This document shows, piece after piece, positions 45,282-54,137 of a DNA stretch of 64,000 nt. Location of the stretch: positions 310,001-374,000 of the forward strand of contig CACNCB010000001.1 in NCBI GenBank assembly GCA_902618695.1. The letters are read 5' to 3'. Numbering within the stretch: the stretch's first letter is position 1; every line of letters starts with the position of its first letter. This stretch comes from an uncultured Pelagibacteraceae bacterium. GTDB taxonomy: Bacteria > Pseudomonadota > Alphaproteobacteria > Pelagibacterales > Pelagibacteraceae. The translations under genes were made by a program, and so were the position numbers. The notes beneath the pieces were generated by a model. That model was given only the letters and a program-made list of their open reading frames with translations. It did not search any database and had not been told where the DNA came from.

Positions 45282-46718
45282 GTGATATCGAGCTCTGTTA
45301 AATTTTTATTAAATGATAAACTTATAGTAATCAATAATCCTGATCCAAATCAAACCATACTTAATTATATTAGAACTGAATTAAAAAAGACTGGAACCAA
45401 AGAAGGATGTTCAGAGGGTGGTTGTGGCGCGTGTACAATTGTTTTAGGTGAATTAGTCGATAATAAGATTATATATAAAGCAATTAATTCCTGTATTTCA
45501 TTTGTTCCATCATTAAATGGTAAACAACTTTTAATTGTAGAAGATTTGGTTTCCAAAGATGGCAAACTTCACCCCGTACAAGATGCGATGGTAAAATTTC
45601 ATGGTTCCCAATGCGGTTTCTGTACACCAGGATTTGTTATGACTTTATTTTCAATGTTTAAAAATAACAAAAATCTTAATAATGAATTAATAACAGATTC
45701 TATATCAGGTAATTTATGTCGTTGCACTGGATATAGACCTATAATAGATGCTGCAAAAAGTTTAGACAAGAAAAATAGGAATGATCAATTTAGTAAAAAT
45801 AATAATAAAGTTACTCAATTATTAAAAAAAATTAAACCAAAAAATATTTATATTAAAAAAGATGATAAAATTTATTTTTCACCAAAGAATATTAAGGATT
45901 TAAAAAATATAATTAAAAAATACTCTAATTTTAGTTTTCTTGCAGGTGGAACAGACTTATCTTTAAAAGTTACAAAAGAAAGAAAAGAAATTCCTTTTAT
46001 AATTGATTTAAAAGAAATAAAAGAATTAGACTTTATAAAAGTAAATAAAAATTACCTTGAGGTTGGTGCCTCTACACCTTTAATAAAATTTGAAAAAGAA
46101 ATTAAAAAACATTATCCAGATTTTTATTTAGTTCTTAAAAGATATGGTTCTATTCAAATTCGAAATGTAGGAACTATAGGTGGTAACATTGCAACAGCAT
46201 CTCCGATAGGTGATACATTACCAATTTTGTTATCTTTAAATGCAGAAATTTTAATTGAAAGCTTCAATCAAAGAAAAGTTATTCCTATAAACAATTTTTT
46301 CCTTGATTATAGAAAAACTAAATTAAAAAAGAATGAATTTATTCACTCAATAAAAATACCATTATTTAAGAAAAATATTTTTAAAGCATTTAAAATATCA
46401 AAAAGATTTGATGATGATATTTCATCTGTTTGTGGATCTTTTAATTTTGAAATTGATAAAAATAAAATTAAAGAGGTTTTTATTGCTTTTGGAGGTATGG
46501 CAGCTGTACCAAAAAGAGCTAAAGCCTGTGAGAAAATTCTTAAGAATAAACCTCTTAATTTAAGTACTTTTAATCAAGCCAAAAATTATCTTGATAAAGA
46601 CTTAAGTCCAATAGGGGATATGAGAGCAAGTAAAGAATATAGGCTAGAGATAGCAAAAAATTTATTGATGAAATGTTTCGTAGAAATAGACACTAATAAA
46701 CTAACCAGAGTTAATTAA
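45282..46718 (+). CDS. xdhA: Xanthine dehydrogenase small subunit (2Fe-2S and FAD)
   Basis: Electron-transfer subunit of xanthine dehydrogenase. Two iron-sulfur clusters: plant-type ligands in EGCSEGGCGACT, and the second cluster in CGFCTPGF with NLCRCTGYRP. The FAD domain (about residues 190-360) has FLAGGTDLSLKV and NVGTIGGNIATASPIGD. Length is 478 residues and the start is GTG. It abuts xdhB without a gap. Confidence 0.95.
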   Translation: MISSSVKFLLNDKLIVINNPDPNQTILNYIRTELKKTGTKEGCSEGGCGACTIVLGELVDNKIIYKAINSCISFVPSLNGKQLLIVEDLVSKDGKLHPVQDAMVKFHGSQCGFCTPGFVMTLFSMFKNNKNLNNELITDSISGNLCRCTGYRPIIDAAKSLDKKNRNDQFSKNNNKVTQLLKKIKPKNIYIKKDDKIYFSPKNIKDLKNIIKKYSNFSFLAGGTDLSLKVTKERKEIPFIIDLKEIKELDFIKVNKNYLEVGASTPLIKFEKEIKKHYPDFYLVLKRYGSIQIRNVGTIGGNIATASPIGDTLPILLSLNAEILIESFNQRKVIPINNFFLDYRKTKLKKNEFIHSIKIPLFKKNIFKAFKISKRFDDDISSVCGSFNFEIDKNKIKEVFIAFGGMAAVPKRAKACEKILKNKPLNLSTFNQAKNYLDKDLSPIGDMRASKEYRLEIAKNLLMKCFVEIDTNKLTRVN

Positions 46719-49022
46719 ATGAGCAAAGAGAATTATATTAATGATGTAAGACCACATGATAGCGCTTATAAGCATGTAAGTGGATACGCTGAATACACCG
46801 ACGACATTAATGAACCAAAAAATACAATTTATGGTGCTATTGGTTTAAGTAAAAAAGCTCATGCAATAATTAAAAAAATAGACTTAAGTGATGTAAAAAA
46901 AAGCGAAGGGGTAATATCAATAGTTACTCAAAGTGATATCCCTGGAAGGAACGATGTAGGCCCTGTTTTTGATGGCGATCCAATATTTCCAGATAAAAAA
47001 GTTGAGTTTTTTGGTCAACCATTGTTCGCTGTGGCTGCCACAACTACTGAACTTGCAAGAAAAGCAGTGTTAAAGGCCAAAATCACTTATAAAGATTTAA
47101 ATCCAGTTATCACAATAAAAGATGCTTTAAAAAAAAAACAGTTTTTATTTAAGCCTAGAAAAATTAAAAAAGGAAACCCTTCTAAAAAAATAAAAAATTC
47201 GAAAAATAATTTGAAAGGAAATTTTACAACTGGAAGTCAAGAACACTTTTATTTAGAGGGTCAGGCAGCTTTTGTTATACCCAAAGAAGATGATAATTTT
47301 TTAGTTTACAGTTCAACACAACATCCTTCTGAGACACAACAATTAATTGCAAAAATGTTTGATCAGAAAAGTAATTCTATAAATGTTGAAGTAAGAAGAA
47401 TTGGAGGTGGATTTGGAGGGAAAGAGACAAATTTTATGACTGCATGTATTTGTGCGTTGTTGGCAAAAAAAACAGGTCAGCCTGTGAAATTAAGACTAGA
47501 TAGAGATGATGATATAATTTTGACTGGTAAAAGGCATGAATTTTTATCTGAATACGAAGTTGGATTTAATGATGAAGGAATTATTGAAGGATTAAAAATT
47601 AACTTATCATCAAATTGTGGAATGTCGCCTGATTTATCAGCAGCAATAAATGAAAGAGCTCTTCTTCATATAGACAATGCCTATTACATATCAGATATCG
47701 AGGTAACAAATAATTTATGTAAGACAAATATTCCAACTTCAACTGCATTTAGAGGCTTTGGTGGAAATCAAGGAATGATGGCTATAGAAAATGTTATTGA
47801 TAATATTTCAAGGTATTTAAAAATAGATCCTATTCAAGTTCGAAAGAAAAATTTTTATCAAAAAGATAAAAAAAATGTAACTCACTATGGAATGACTATT
47901 GAAGACAATGTGATTAATGAAATATTTAAAAATTTAGAAAATAAATCTAATTATAAGAAAAGATATTCAGATATAAAAAAGTTCAATGAAAAAAATAAAT
48001 TTAAAAAGAAGGGTATAGCTATTACACCAGTAAAATTTGGGATTTCATTTACAACAATTCATTTAAATCAAGCTGGTGCTTTAGTGCATATTTATACAGA
48101 TGGAAGTGTGTACTTGAACCATGGTGGTATAGAAATGGGTCAAGGGACTCACACAAAAATAGCACAACTAGTGGCTAATTCCTTGGGATTACCATATAAT
48201 TTAGTACATATTTCATCAACAAATACAGCAAAGGTTCCAAATACTTCAGCTAGCGCTGCATCTTCAACCACAGACCTTAATGGTGCTGCAGCGTTAAACG
48301 CAGTGGCAAAAATTAAATTAAATTTAGAAAAATTTATTAAAAAAAAATATAAGATCTACAATCAAGAAGCAATTTATAAGGATCAATATATAATATTTGG
48401 AAACAGACAATTTGAATTTAAAACCATTATTCAAGAAGCATATTTAAATAGAATTTCTCTTTCATCCTCAGGATTTTATTCAACACCAAAAATAAACTTT
48501 GATAAAAAAAAATTTAGAGGAAGACCATTTTATTACTTTTGTTATGGTGCAGCTGTTTCAGAAGTTACTATAGATACACTGACTGGTGAAAATATCCTAG
48601 AAAGAGTTGATATTTTGCATGATGCAGGAAAACCAATAAATCCTGCACTGGAATTAGGTCAGATCGAAGGGGGCTTTGTTCAAGGACAAGGTTGGTTAAC
48701 AATTGAAGAACTTAATTGGAAATCAAATGGTCAGATTACAACTTTCTCTCCATCAACTTATAAAATACCTGCCGTAAGTGATATTCCAAAAAAATTTAAT
48801 GTAGAAATTTTTAAAGAGGGAATAAATAAAGAAAAAGTTGTTAATAAAGCAAAGACAACAGGTGAACCTCCTCTAATGTTAGCCATGAGCGTCTTTTATG
48901 CAATTAAAGATGCAGTTGCTTCAGTTGGAAATTATCAGTTTGCACCAGAACTTAATGCCCCAGCAACACCTGAAAGAATTTTAATGAGTGTTAATAAAAT
49001 TAAAAATAAAATAAAAAATTAA
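46719..49022 (+). CDS. xdhB: Xanthine dehydrogenase large subunit (molybdopterin)
   Basis: Catalytic subunit that oxidises hypoxanthine and xanthine to urate. The Mo-cofactor and substrate motifs are GQPLFAVAA, GSQEHFYLEGQ, RRIGGGFGGKE, STAFRGFGGNQG (substrate arginine) and TTGEPPLMLAMSV with the catalytic glutamate. Length is 767 residues. No xdhC gene for cofactor insertion/sulfuration is in the window. Confidence 0.95.
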   Translation: MSKENYINDVRPHDSAYKHVSGYAEYTDDINEPKNTIYGAIGLSKKAHAIIKKIDLSDVKKSEGVISIVTQSDIPGRNDVGPVFDGDPIFPDKKVEFFGQPLFAVAATTTELARKAVLKAKITYKDLNPVITIKDALKKKQFLFKPRKIKKGNPSKKIKNSKNNLKGNFTTGSQEHFYLEGQAAFVIPKEDDNFLVYSSTQHPSETQQLIAKMFDQKSNSINVEVRRIGGGFGGKETNFMTACICALLAKKTGQPVKLRLDRDDDIILTGKRHEFLSEYEVGFNDEGIIEGLKINLSSNCGMSPDLSAAINERALLHIDNAYYISDIEVTNNLCKTNIPTSTAFRGFGGNQGMMAIENVIDNISRYLKIDPIQVRKKNFYQKDKKNVTHYGMTIEDNVINEIFKNLENKSNYKKRYSDIKKFNEKNKFKKKGIAITPVKFGISFTTIHLNQAGALVHIYTDGSVYLNHGGIEMGQGTHTKIAQLVANSLGLPYNLVHISSTNTAKVPNTSASAASSTTDLNGAAALNAVAKIKLNLEKFIKKKYKIYNQEAIYKDQYIIFGNRQFEFKTIIQEAYLNRISLSSSGFYSTPKINFDKKKFRGRPFYYFCYGAAVSEVTIDTLTGENILERVDILHDAGKPINPALELGQIEGGFVQGQGWLTIEELNWKSNGQITTFSPSTYKIPAVSDIPKKFNVEIFKEGINKEKVVNKAKTTGEPPLMLAMSVFYAIKDAVASVGNYQFAPELNAPATPERILMSVNKIKNKIKN

Positions 49023-49023
49023 A

Positions 49024-49494
49024 ATGGAAAATCAAAAAAAATTTATGGCAAAAGCCATTGAGCTATCAATTAAAAGTGCGAATACTATAGGTGGTCCGTT
49101 CGGAAGTGTTATAGTCAAGGATCAAAAGATTATTGCAGAGGGCTCTAACAAAGTTACTTCTACAAATGATCCAACCGCTCATGGAGAAATAGTAGCAATT
49201 CGAGAGGCCTGTAAAAATTTAAATACTTTTGATCTCTCTGGATGTGAGATTTATACATCATGTGAACCTTGCCCGATGTGTCTTTCAGCAATTTACTGGT
49301 CAAGATTAGATAAAGTATATTATGCGAACACTAGAGAAGACGCAAAAAATATAGATTTTGATGACTCTTTTATTTATACAGAAATTCCAAAAAAAATTGA
49401 TGATAGGAAAATTAAAATGGTGCAAATGCTTAGAGAAGAAGCTTTAAAAGCATTTGAAATCTGGGATAATAAGTTAGATAAAATAAAATACTGA
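49024..49494 (+). CDS. guaD: Guanine deaminase (cytidine-deaminase fold)
   Basis: Zinc enzyme converting guanine to xanthine, the substrate of the upstream xanthine dehydrogenase. Zinc and catalytic residues are in AHGEIVAIREA and SCEPCPMCLSAIYW. The ANTREDAKNIDFDDSFIYTEI segment is characteristic of the bacterial GuaD type rather than TadA. Length is 156 residues. Its stop overlaps the puuD start. Confidence 0.9.
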   Translation: MENQKKFMAKAIELSIKSANTIGGPFGSVIVKDQKIIAEGSNKVTSTNDPTAHGEIVAIREACKNLNTFDLSGCEIYTSCEPCPMCLSAIYWSRLDKVYYANTREDAKNIDFDDSFIYTEIPKKIDDRKIKMVQMLREEALKAFEIWDNKLDKIKY

Positions 49495-50402
49495 TGGAAT
49501 TCTTACCTTATACAATAAAATGGTTAGAGGTTATTCTAAGATGGGGCCATGTAGTATTTGCAATTTTATGGGTGGGCAACAGTTTTTTATTTAATTACTT
49601 AGACAATAATTTAAATAAAAACATAACAAGCGATGATGTCGATGGAGAAGGATATCTGATGCATTCTGGTTTTTTTTATAAACTTACAAGGTTAAAAACT
49701 TCACCACCTCAGGATTATTTAAATAGATTGGTAATTTTTAAATGGCAAAGTTACCTAACTTTTGTAACAGGAATGTTGCTCTTAGTTGTAATTTATTATT
49801 ATAATGCTGGTGTATTAATGGTTGATAAACGTGTCCTGTTAATGCCTCCTAGTTACGCCATTATAATCTCACTTTTATCATTAATTATTTTTTGGTTTAT
49901 ATATGATCTATTGTGTAAATCGAAATTGATTGAAAATAATGTACTATTTATATCTACAGCAATCATTTTATTAGCAGCCGTTTCCTTTGGTTTAACAAAA
50001 TTGTTTGGACCAAAATTTGCAATTTTAAGTGTAGGACTAATTATAGGAACCAATATGTTTGGTAATGTTTTCACGGTAATTATCCCCAATCAAATGAACA
50101 TAATCAGTAGTAGTGAAAGAGGTGAAAAATTTGATATGAGTTTATCTCTAGCAGCTAAACAAAGATCAATTCATAATAATTATTCCACTTTTTTAGTATT
50201 GTTTATAATGCTTTCTGGACACTCTAGTTTCTTAGTTTATCATCAATATAATTGGCTAATATTATGTGCATTAGCAGTTATCACTGGAGTAGCACGACAT
50301 TATTTTAATTTAAGAGGAAGAAACATTCATAGGTTGTATATTTTAATATCTTCAATAATTGCACTTATCGTTCTTGCAGTTTTAGTTTTATTATTTAAAT
50401 AA
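49494..50402 (+). CDS. puuD: Urate hydroxylase PuuD, membrane domain only
   Basis: Integral-membrane urate oxidase of the PuuD (DUF989) type, converting urate to 5-hydroxyisourate. WLEVILRWGHVVFAILWVGNSFLF at the N-terminus carries the conserved histidine; about eight hydrophobic segments follow, with PNQMNIISSSERGE and RHYFNLRGRNIHR loops. Known PuuD proteins have a C-terminal cytochrome c domain; this one is 302 residues and has no CxxCH. It ends in a clean stop after the last membrane segment, so it is not an obvious truncation. The electron acceptor must be separate. Confidence 0.88.
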   Translation: MEFLPYTIKWLEVILRWGHVVFAILWVGNSFLFNYLDNNLNKNITSDDVDGEGYLMHSGFFYKLTRLKTSPPQDYLNRLVIFKWQSYLTFVTGMLLLVVIYYYNAGVLMVDKRVLLMPPSYAIIISLLSLIIFWFIYDLLCKSKLIENNVLFISTAIILLAAVSFGLTKLFGPKFAILSVGLIIGTNMFGNVFTVIIPNQMNIISSSERGEKFDMSLSLAAKQRSIHNNYSTFLVLFIMLSGHSSFLVYHQYNWLILCALAVITGVARHYFNLRGRNIHRLYILISSIIALIVLAVLVLLFK

Positions 50403-50419
50403 ATAGATATTAAAAAATT

Positions 50420-50944
50420 ATGACAGAAAAAATGATTGTTAGTTGGGACGAGTACAACAAGACTGTTGAAAAGTTAGCAATCCAAATTGATGAAAGTGGA
50501 TATAAACCAACAATACTGATTGGCATCATGCGTGGCGCAGCACCAATGATAGACGTATTAAGCAGAATATTTAAATTAAAATGTGCATATCTTGCAGTTG
50601 AATCTTATAGTGGTAAAGGAGTAGAAGATGAGCAGGGTGATATTGTTTTTTCTAGGGAAATGAGTTCTATAGCACCTAGCATGGGTGGTAAAATACTTTT
50701 ATGTGATGATTTATCTGATACAGGAATAACTTTCAATAAAAGTATAGACTGGTTAAAAAAATATGAACCGATAAAAGATAAAATAGAGGATATTAAAACT
50801 GCTACGTTGTTTAAAAAAAAGAAATCAACATTTGAGCCTGATTTTTGTGCGAAAAAACTTGCTGGTAATCCTTGGATTGTGCAGCCCTTCGAAATTTATG
50901 AAGAGTTAAGAATTGAGGAAATTAAGAAAAAACATCAATTATAA
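50420..50944 (+). CDS. Purine phosphoribosyltransferase
   Basis: Type I phosphoribosyltransferase with the PRPP-binding motif LLCDDLSDTGITF. GIMRGAAPMIDVLSRIF fits the loop near the active site. Length is 174 residues. The context suggests xanthine, guanine or hypoxanthine as substrate, giving a salvage branch beside the catabolic route. Exact base preference cannot be read by eye. Last gene of the hiuH operon, followed by a strong terminator. Confidence 0.85.
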   Translation: MTEKMIVSWDEYNKTVEKLAIQIDESGYKPTILIGIMRGAAPMIDVLSRIFKLKCAYLAVESYSGKGVEDEQGDIVFSREMSSIAPSMGGKILLCDDLSDTGITFNKSIDWLKKYEPIKDKIEDIKTATLFKKKKSTFEPDFCAKKLAGNPWIVQPFEIYEELRIEEIKKKHQL

Positions 50945-50972
50945 AAAAGGCCAGTTAAAAAACCGGCCTTTT
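50945..50972. terminator. Bidirectional Rho-independent terminator
   Basis: Inverted repeat AAAAGGCC (50945-50952) / GGCCTTTT (50965-50972), with further GTT/AAC pairing inside the loop, followed by a T-rich run; on the other strand the repeat is also followed by U-rich sequence. It lies between the convergent phosphoribosyltransferase and BMP-protein genes and should stop both. One of the few GC-paired hairpins in the window. Confidence 0.85.
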
Positions 50973-50994
50973 AAATTTTTATAAGTTTAAGAGC

Positions 50995-52065
50995 TTACTT
51001 CGGTATATCTCCTTCAACACCTTTAACATAAGTCATCATACCTGCAAGCATACCATCATCTGCAGTTTTTCCTTCTGCAACCATTAAATTTCCTTTTTGG
51101 TCATAAATTGGTCCAGTGAAAGAATGAACTTTACCAGATGCTAAATCTGCTTGAAGTTTTTTAACTTTTGCTTGTAGGTCACTAGGCATTTGAGAATCTA
51201 AACCAGAGATTACTACCATGCCGTCTCCTATACCATGCCATGTATCTTTTTGATTCCATGTACCATTTGCAACAGCTTTAACTCTATCGACATAATATGG
51301 TCCCCAGTTATTTTCAACTGAAGTTAATACAGCCTTTGGTGCAAACTTATCCATATCACTCGCTTGTCCAAAAGCATATACTCCTGCTTTTTCAGCCATT
51401 TGAACAATAGCAGTACTATCTGTATGTTGAGCAATTACATCAGCACCTTGGTCAATTAAAGCTTTTGCTGCTTCTGCTTCTTTACCTGGATCGTACCAAG
51501 TGAAAGCCCAAACAATTTTAGTTTTAATATTTGGGTTAACTTTTTGAGCTGCTAAAGTAAATGAATTGATGCCTCTTATTACTTCAGGTATTGGAAAAGA
51601 TGCAACATATCCAATCACATTAGATTTAGTCATAGTTCCCGCAATTGTTCCCAAAATAGTTCTACCTTCATAGAATCTAGCTGCATAAGTTGCAACATTT
51701 GGATGCTCTCTTTTATATCCAGTAGCATGTTCAAATTTTACATTTGGAAACTCTTTTGCAACTTTGTTAGTAGGGTTCATATATCCAAAGCTAGTTGTAA
51801 AGATAATGTCATGACCAGAATTAGCTAATTGTCTAAGAACCCTTTCAGCATCAGCACTTTCTGGAACACCTTCCACGTATGTTGTTTTAAATCCGGCAGC
51901 TTCAACAGCTTTTCTACCTACATCATGCTGATAAGTCCATCCATGGTCACCAGTCGGACCAATATAAACAAATGCTGCTTTTACATCTTTTGCAACTGCA
52001 GCTACAGTTAATGTAAATAATAAAACTAAAGAAGAGACGAAAGAACGAATTAAAAATTTATGCAT
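50995..52065 (-). CDS. BMP-family ABC transporter substrate-binding protein
   Basis: Periplasmic binding protein of the BMP/PnrA-like family, which binds purine nucleosides or nucleobases. Signal peptide SFVSSLVLLFTLTVAAVA; AAFVYIGPTGDHGWTYQHDVG, IIFTTSFGYMNP and ADVIAQHTDSTAI are typical. Length is 356 residues. The Shine-Dalgarno AAGGGG is ahead of the ATG. It is the last gene behind two permease genes and an ATPase gene, with a 78-bp gap that may give it its own promoter. Confidence 0.9.
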   Translation of the reverse strand: MHKFLIRSFVSSLVLLFTLTVAAVAKDVKAAFVYIGPTGDHGWTYQHDVGRKAVEAAGFKTTYVEGVPESADAERVLRQLANSGHDIIFTTSFGYMNPTNKVAKEFPNVKFEHATGYKREHPNVATYAARFYEGRTILGTIAGTMTKSNVIGYVASFPIPEVIRGINSFTLAAQKVNPNIKTKIVWAFTWYDPGKEAEAAKALIDQGADVIAQHTDSTAIVQMAEKAGVYAFGQASDMDKFAPKAVLTSVENNWGPYYVDRVKAVANGTWNQKDTWHGIGDGMVVISGLDSQMPSDLQAKVKKLQADLASGKVHSFTGPIYDQKGNLMVAEGKTADDGMLAGMMTYVKGVEGDIPK

Positions 52066-52143
52066 AAATGTATTTCCCCTTTTGATTTTTTTAATTAATT
52101 AAACTTAAATTAAATTATCTAAAAAAAAATGATTATTTTAAAA

Positions 52144-53076
52144 TTAATTGTCTTTATGAAAAGATTTCCCCAAGGAACTAGGAGTACTTAGTCTTATTTT
52201 TCTACTATCACGAGAAATTACAACTAAAACTATTATTGTTACTATGTAAGGCAGTGCTGTTAAAAATTGAACAGGAATTCTTACTCCGATTGCTTGCATA
52301 TGAAATTGAATAATGGTCAATCCACCAAAAATCATCGCACCGATTAAAATTTTAATAGGGTTCCACGTTGAGAAAACCACTAGAGCAAGTGCAATCCAGC
52401 CTCTACCACCTGTCATATTTTCAATCCACTGCGGAGTATAAATCATTGACAAATACGCCCCCGCAAGACCACACATTGCGCCTCCATAAAGTATACAAGC
52501 GTAACGCACAAACCTTACATTTATTCCCTGATTAGAGGCAGACTCAGGCGAGTCTCCTACAGCTCTAACAATTAATCCAATTTTTGTTTTTTTTAAAAAG
52601 TAGCTAGTTATGAAGGGTAGGGCAAAAGCAAAATAAAAAACTATTGAATGACCAAATAATATTGGACTTAAAAGTGGTATTGTGTCTTTTAAACCTTCAA
52701 ACAAAACAGGAAACTCTTTTCCAGGAATACCCACAAAGTTTTTTCCAATCATTGCAGAAATTCCTATTCCAAAAATAGTGAGAGCTAAACCAGTAGCGAC
52801 ATGATTTGTAATTAATGTTTGGGTAAGAAATGCAAAAATTGTTGAAATTAAAACTCCAGCTAACATTGCACCAAAAACTGCTATAATTAAACTTCCAGTA
52901 ACCGTCATTAGTGCGAAGCCTGAAATAGCTCCTATGATCATCATTCCTTCAACACCAAGGTTTAGAACCCCCGATCTTTCAGTAATTAGTTCACCACAAG
53001 ACGCTAAAATCAATGGAACAGCAGAGGCCATTATTGATGCAATTATTAGACCAACAAAATTCACATCGACAATCAT
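52144..53076 (-). CDS. Nucleoside-type ABC transporter permease (NupQ-like)
   Basis: Inner-membrane permease of the branched-chain-amino-acid/nucleoside superfamily (310 residues, about 8-9 membrane segments). The start IIASIMASAVPLILASCGELITERSGVLNLGVEGMM is diagnostic of the YufQ/NupQ type, with AVGDSPESASNQGINV as the cytoplasmic coupling loop. It overlaps the other permease gene by 4 bp. Confidence 0.9.
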   Translation of the reverse strand: MIVDVNFVGLIIASIMASAVPLILASCGELITERSGVLNLGVEGMMIIGAISGFALMTVTGSLIIAVFGAMLAGVLISTIFAFLTQTLITNHVATGLALTIFGIGISAMIGKNFVGIPGKEFPVLFEGLKDTIPLLSPILFGHSIVFYFAFALPFITSYFLKKTKIGLIVRAVGDSPESASNQGINVRFVRYACILYGGAMCGLAGAYLSMIYTPQWIENMTGGRGWIALALVVFSTWNPIKILIGAMIFGGLTIIQFHMQAIGVRIPVQFLTALPYIVTIIVLVVISRDSRKIRLSTPSSLGKSFHKDN

Positions 53077-54137
53077 TTTTTTGAACCTATTAATTTAAAT
53101 TTGAAAAAGAGTAGGTAGTCAGAAGCAAGAAGGAAAAATAAAATCATCCCTTGAAAAACCTGACCTGTATATTTTGGTATTTGCATAAATATTTGCGCCG
53201 TTTCTGCACCTAAATAAGTGATTGCAACAACTAGAGATGCAAAAATTATTCCCACAGGATGTAAGCGACCTAAAAATGCAACAATAATTGCAGTAAATCC
53301 ATAATCTGGAGATACTTCTCTATGAAGCTGTCCAATAGGTCCAGTTATTTCTCCTACTCCTGCAAGACCTGCACAAGCTCCACTTATTAAAAAAACCAGG
53401 ATAATCATTTTTTTACCTTTGTAGCCAGCATATTTTGCTGTCTTTAAACTAAAACCTGAAACTTTCATTTGGAAACCTAAATATGTTTTATAAAAAACAA
53501 ACCAACTAATAACCACCGCAGCTAATGCTAAAAATATTCCCGCGTGAATTCTTAGTCCTTCAAATAATAAAGGAAGTCTTGCAGAGTCACTGAACTGTCT
53601 AGTTTCAGGAAAATTAAATCCTTCTGGATTGCTCCAAGGACCGACAACAAGATAATCTAAAATTAATTTTGAAACATATACCAACATAAGACTTACTAAT
53701 ATCTCATTAGTATTGAAGTAAGTTTTTAATATTGCAGGTATTGATGCATATATCATACCACCAATTGCGCCAGCTAATATTACTATTGGTAGAATATAGA
53801 AACCTTCTTGATCATAAAATAATAATGCAACTCCTCCTGAAACTATAGCCCCAAAAGTTAATTGACCTTCTGCTCCAATATTCCAATTGTTACTTTTAAA
53901 ACAAAAAGATAAACCAATTGCTATTAAACAAAGTGGTGTGGCTTTTAATAGTAATTCACTAAAACCATATTTATCTGCAATTGGAACTATGAAAAAAAAT
54001 TTTAGGGCTTCAAATGGTTTAAAACCTAAAATATAAAATATTATACCTCCCGCTATTAATGTGAGAAAAATAGCTAGGACAGGTGTAAAGAAAAATATAG
54101 CTTTTGAAGGTTGATCTCTTTTTACAATTTTAATCAA
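53073..54137 (-). CDS. Nucleoside-type ABC transporter permease (NupP-like)
   Basis: Second permease of the importer, 354 residues with about 9-10 membrane segments. LLKATPLCLIAIGLSFCFKSNNWNIGAEGQLTFG matches the YufP/NupP type, and GFSLKTAKYAGYKGKK is the coupling loop that contacts the ATPase. It overlaps the ATPase gene and the second permease gene by 4 bp each, so the subunits are co-translated. Confidence 0.9.
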   Translation of the reverse strand: MIKIVKRDQPSKAIFFFTPVLAIFLTLIAGGIIFYILGFKPFEALKFFFIVPIADKYGFSELLLKATPLCLIAIGLSFCFKSNNWNIGAEGQLTFGAIVSGGVALLFYDQEGFYILPIVILAGAIGGMIYASIPAILKTYFNTNEILVSLMLVYVSKLILDYLVVGPWSNPEGFNFPETRQFSDSARLPLLFEGLRIHAGIFLALAAVVISWFVFYKTYLGFQMKVSGFSLKTAKYAGYKGKKMIILVFLISGACAGLAGVGEITGPIGQLHREVSPDYGFTAIIVAFLGRLHPVGIIFASLVVAITYLGAETAQIFMQIPKYTGQVFQGMILFFLLASDYLLFFKFKLIGSKK

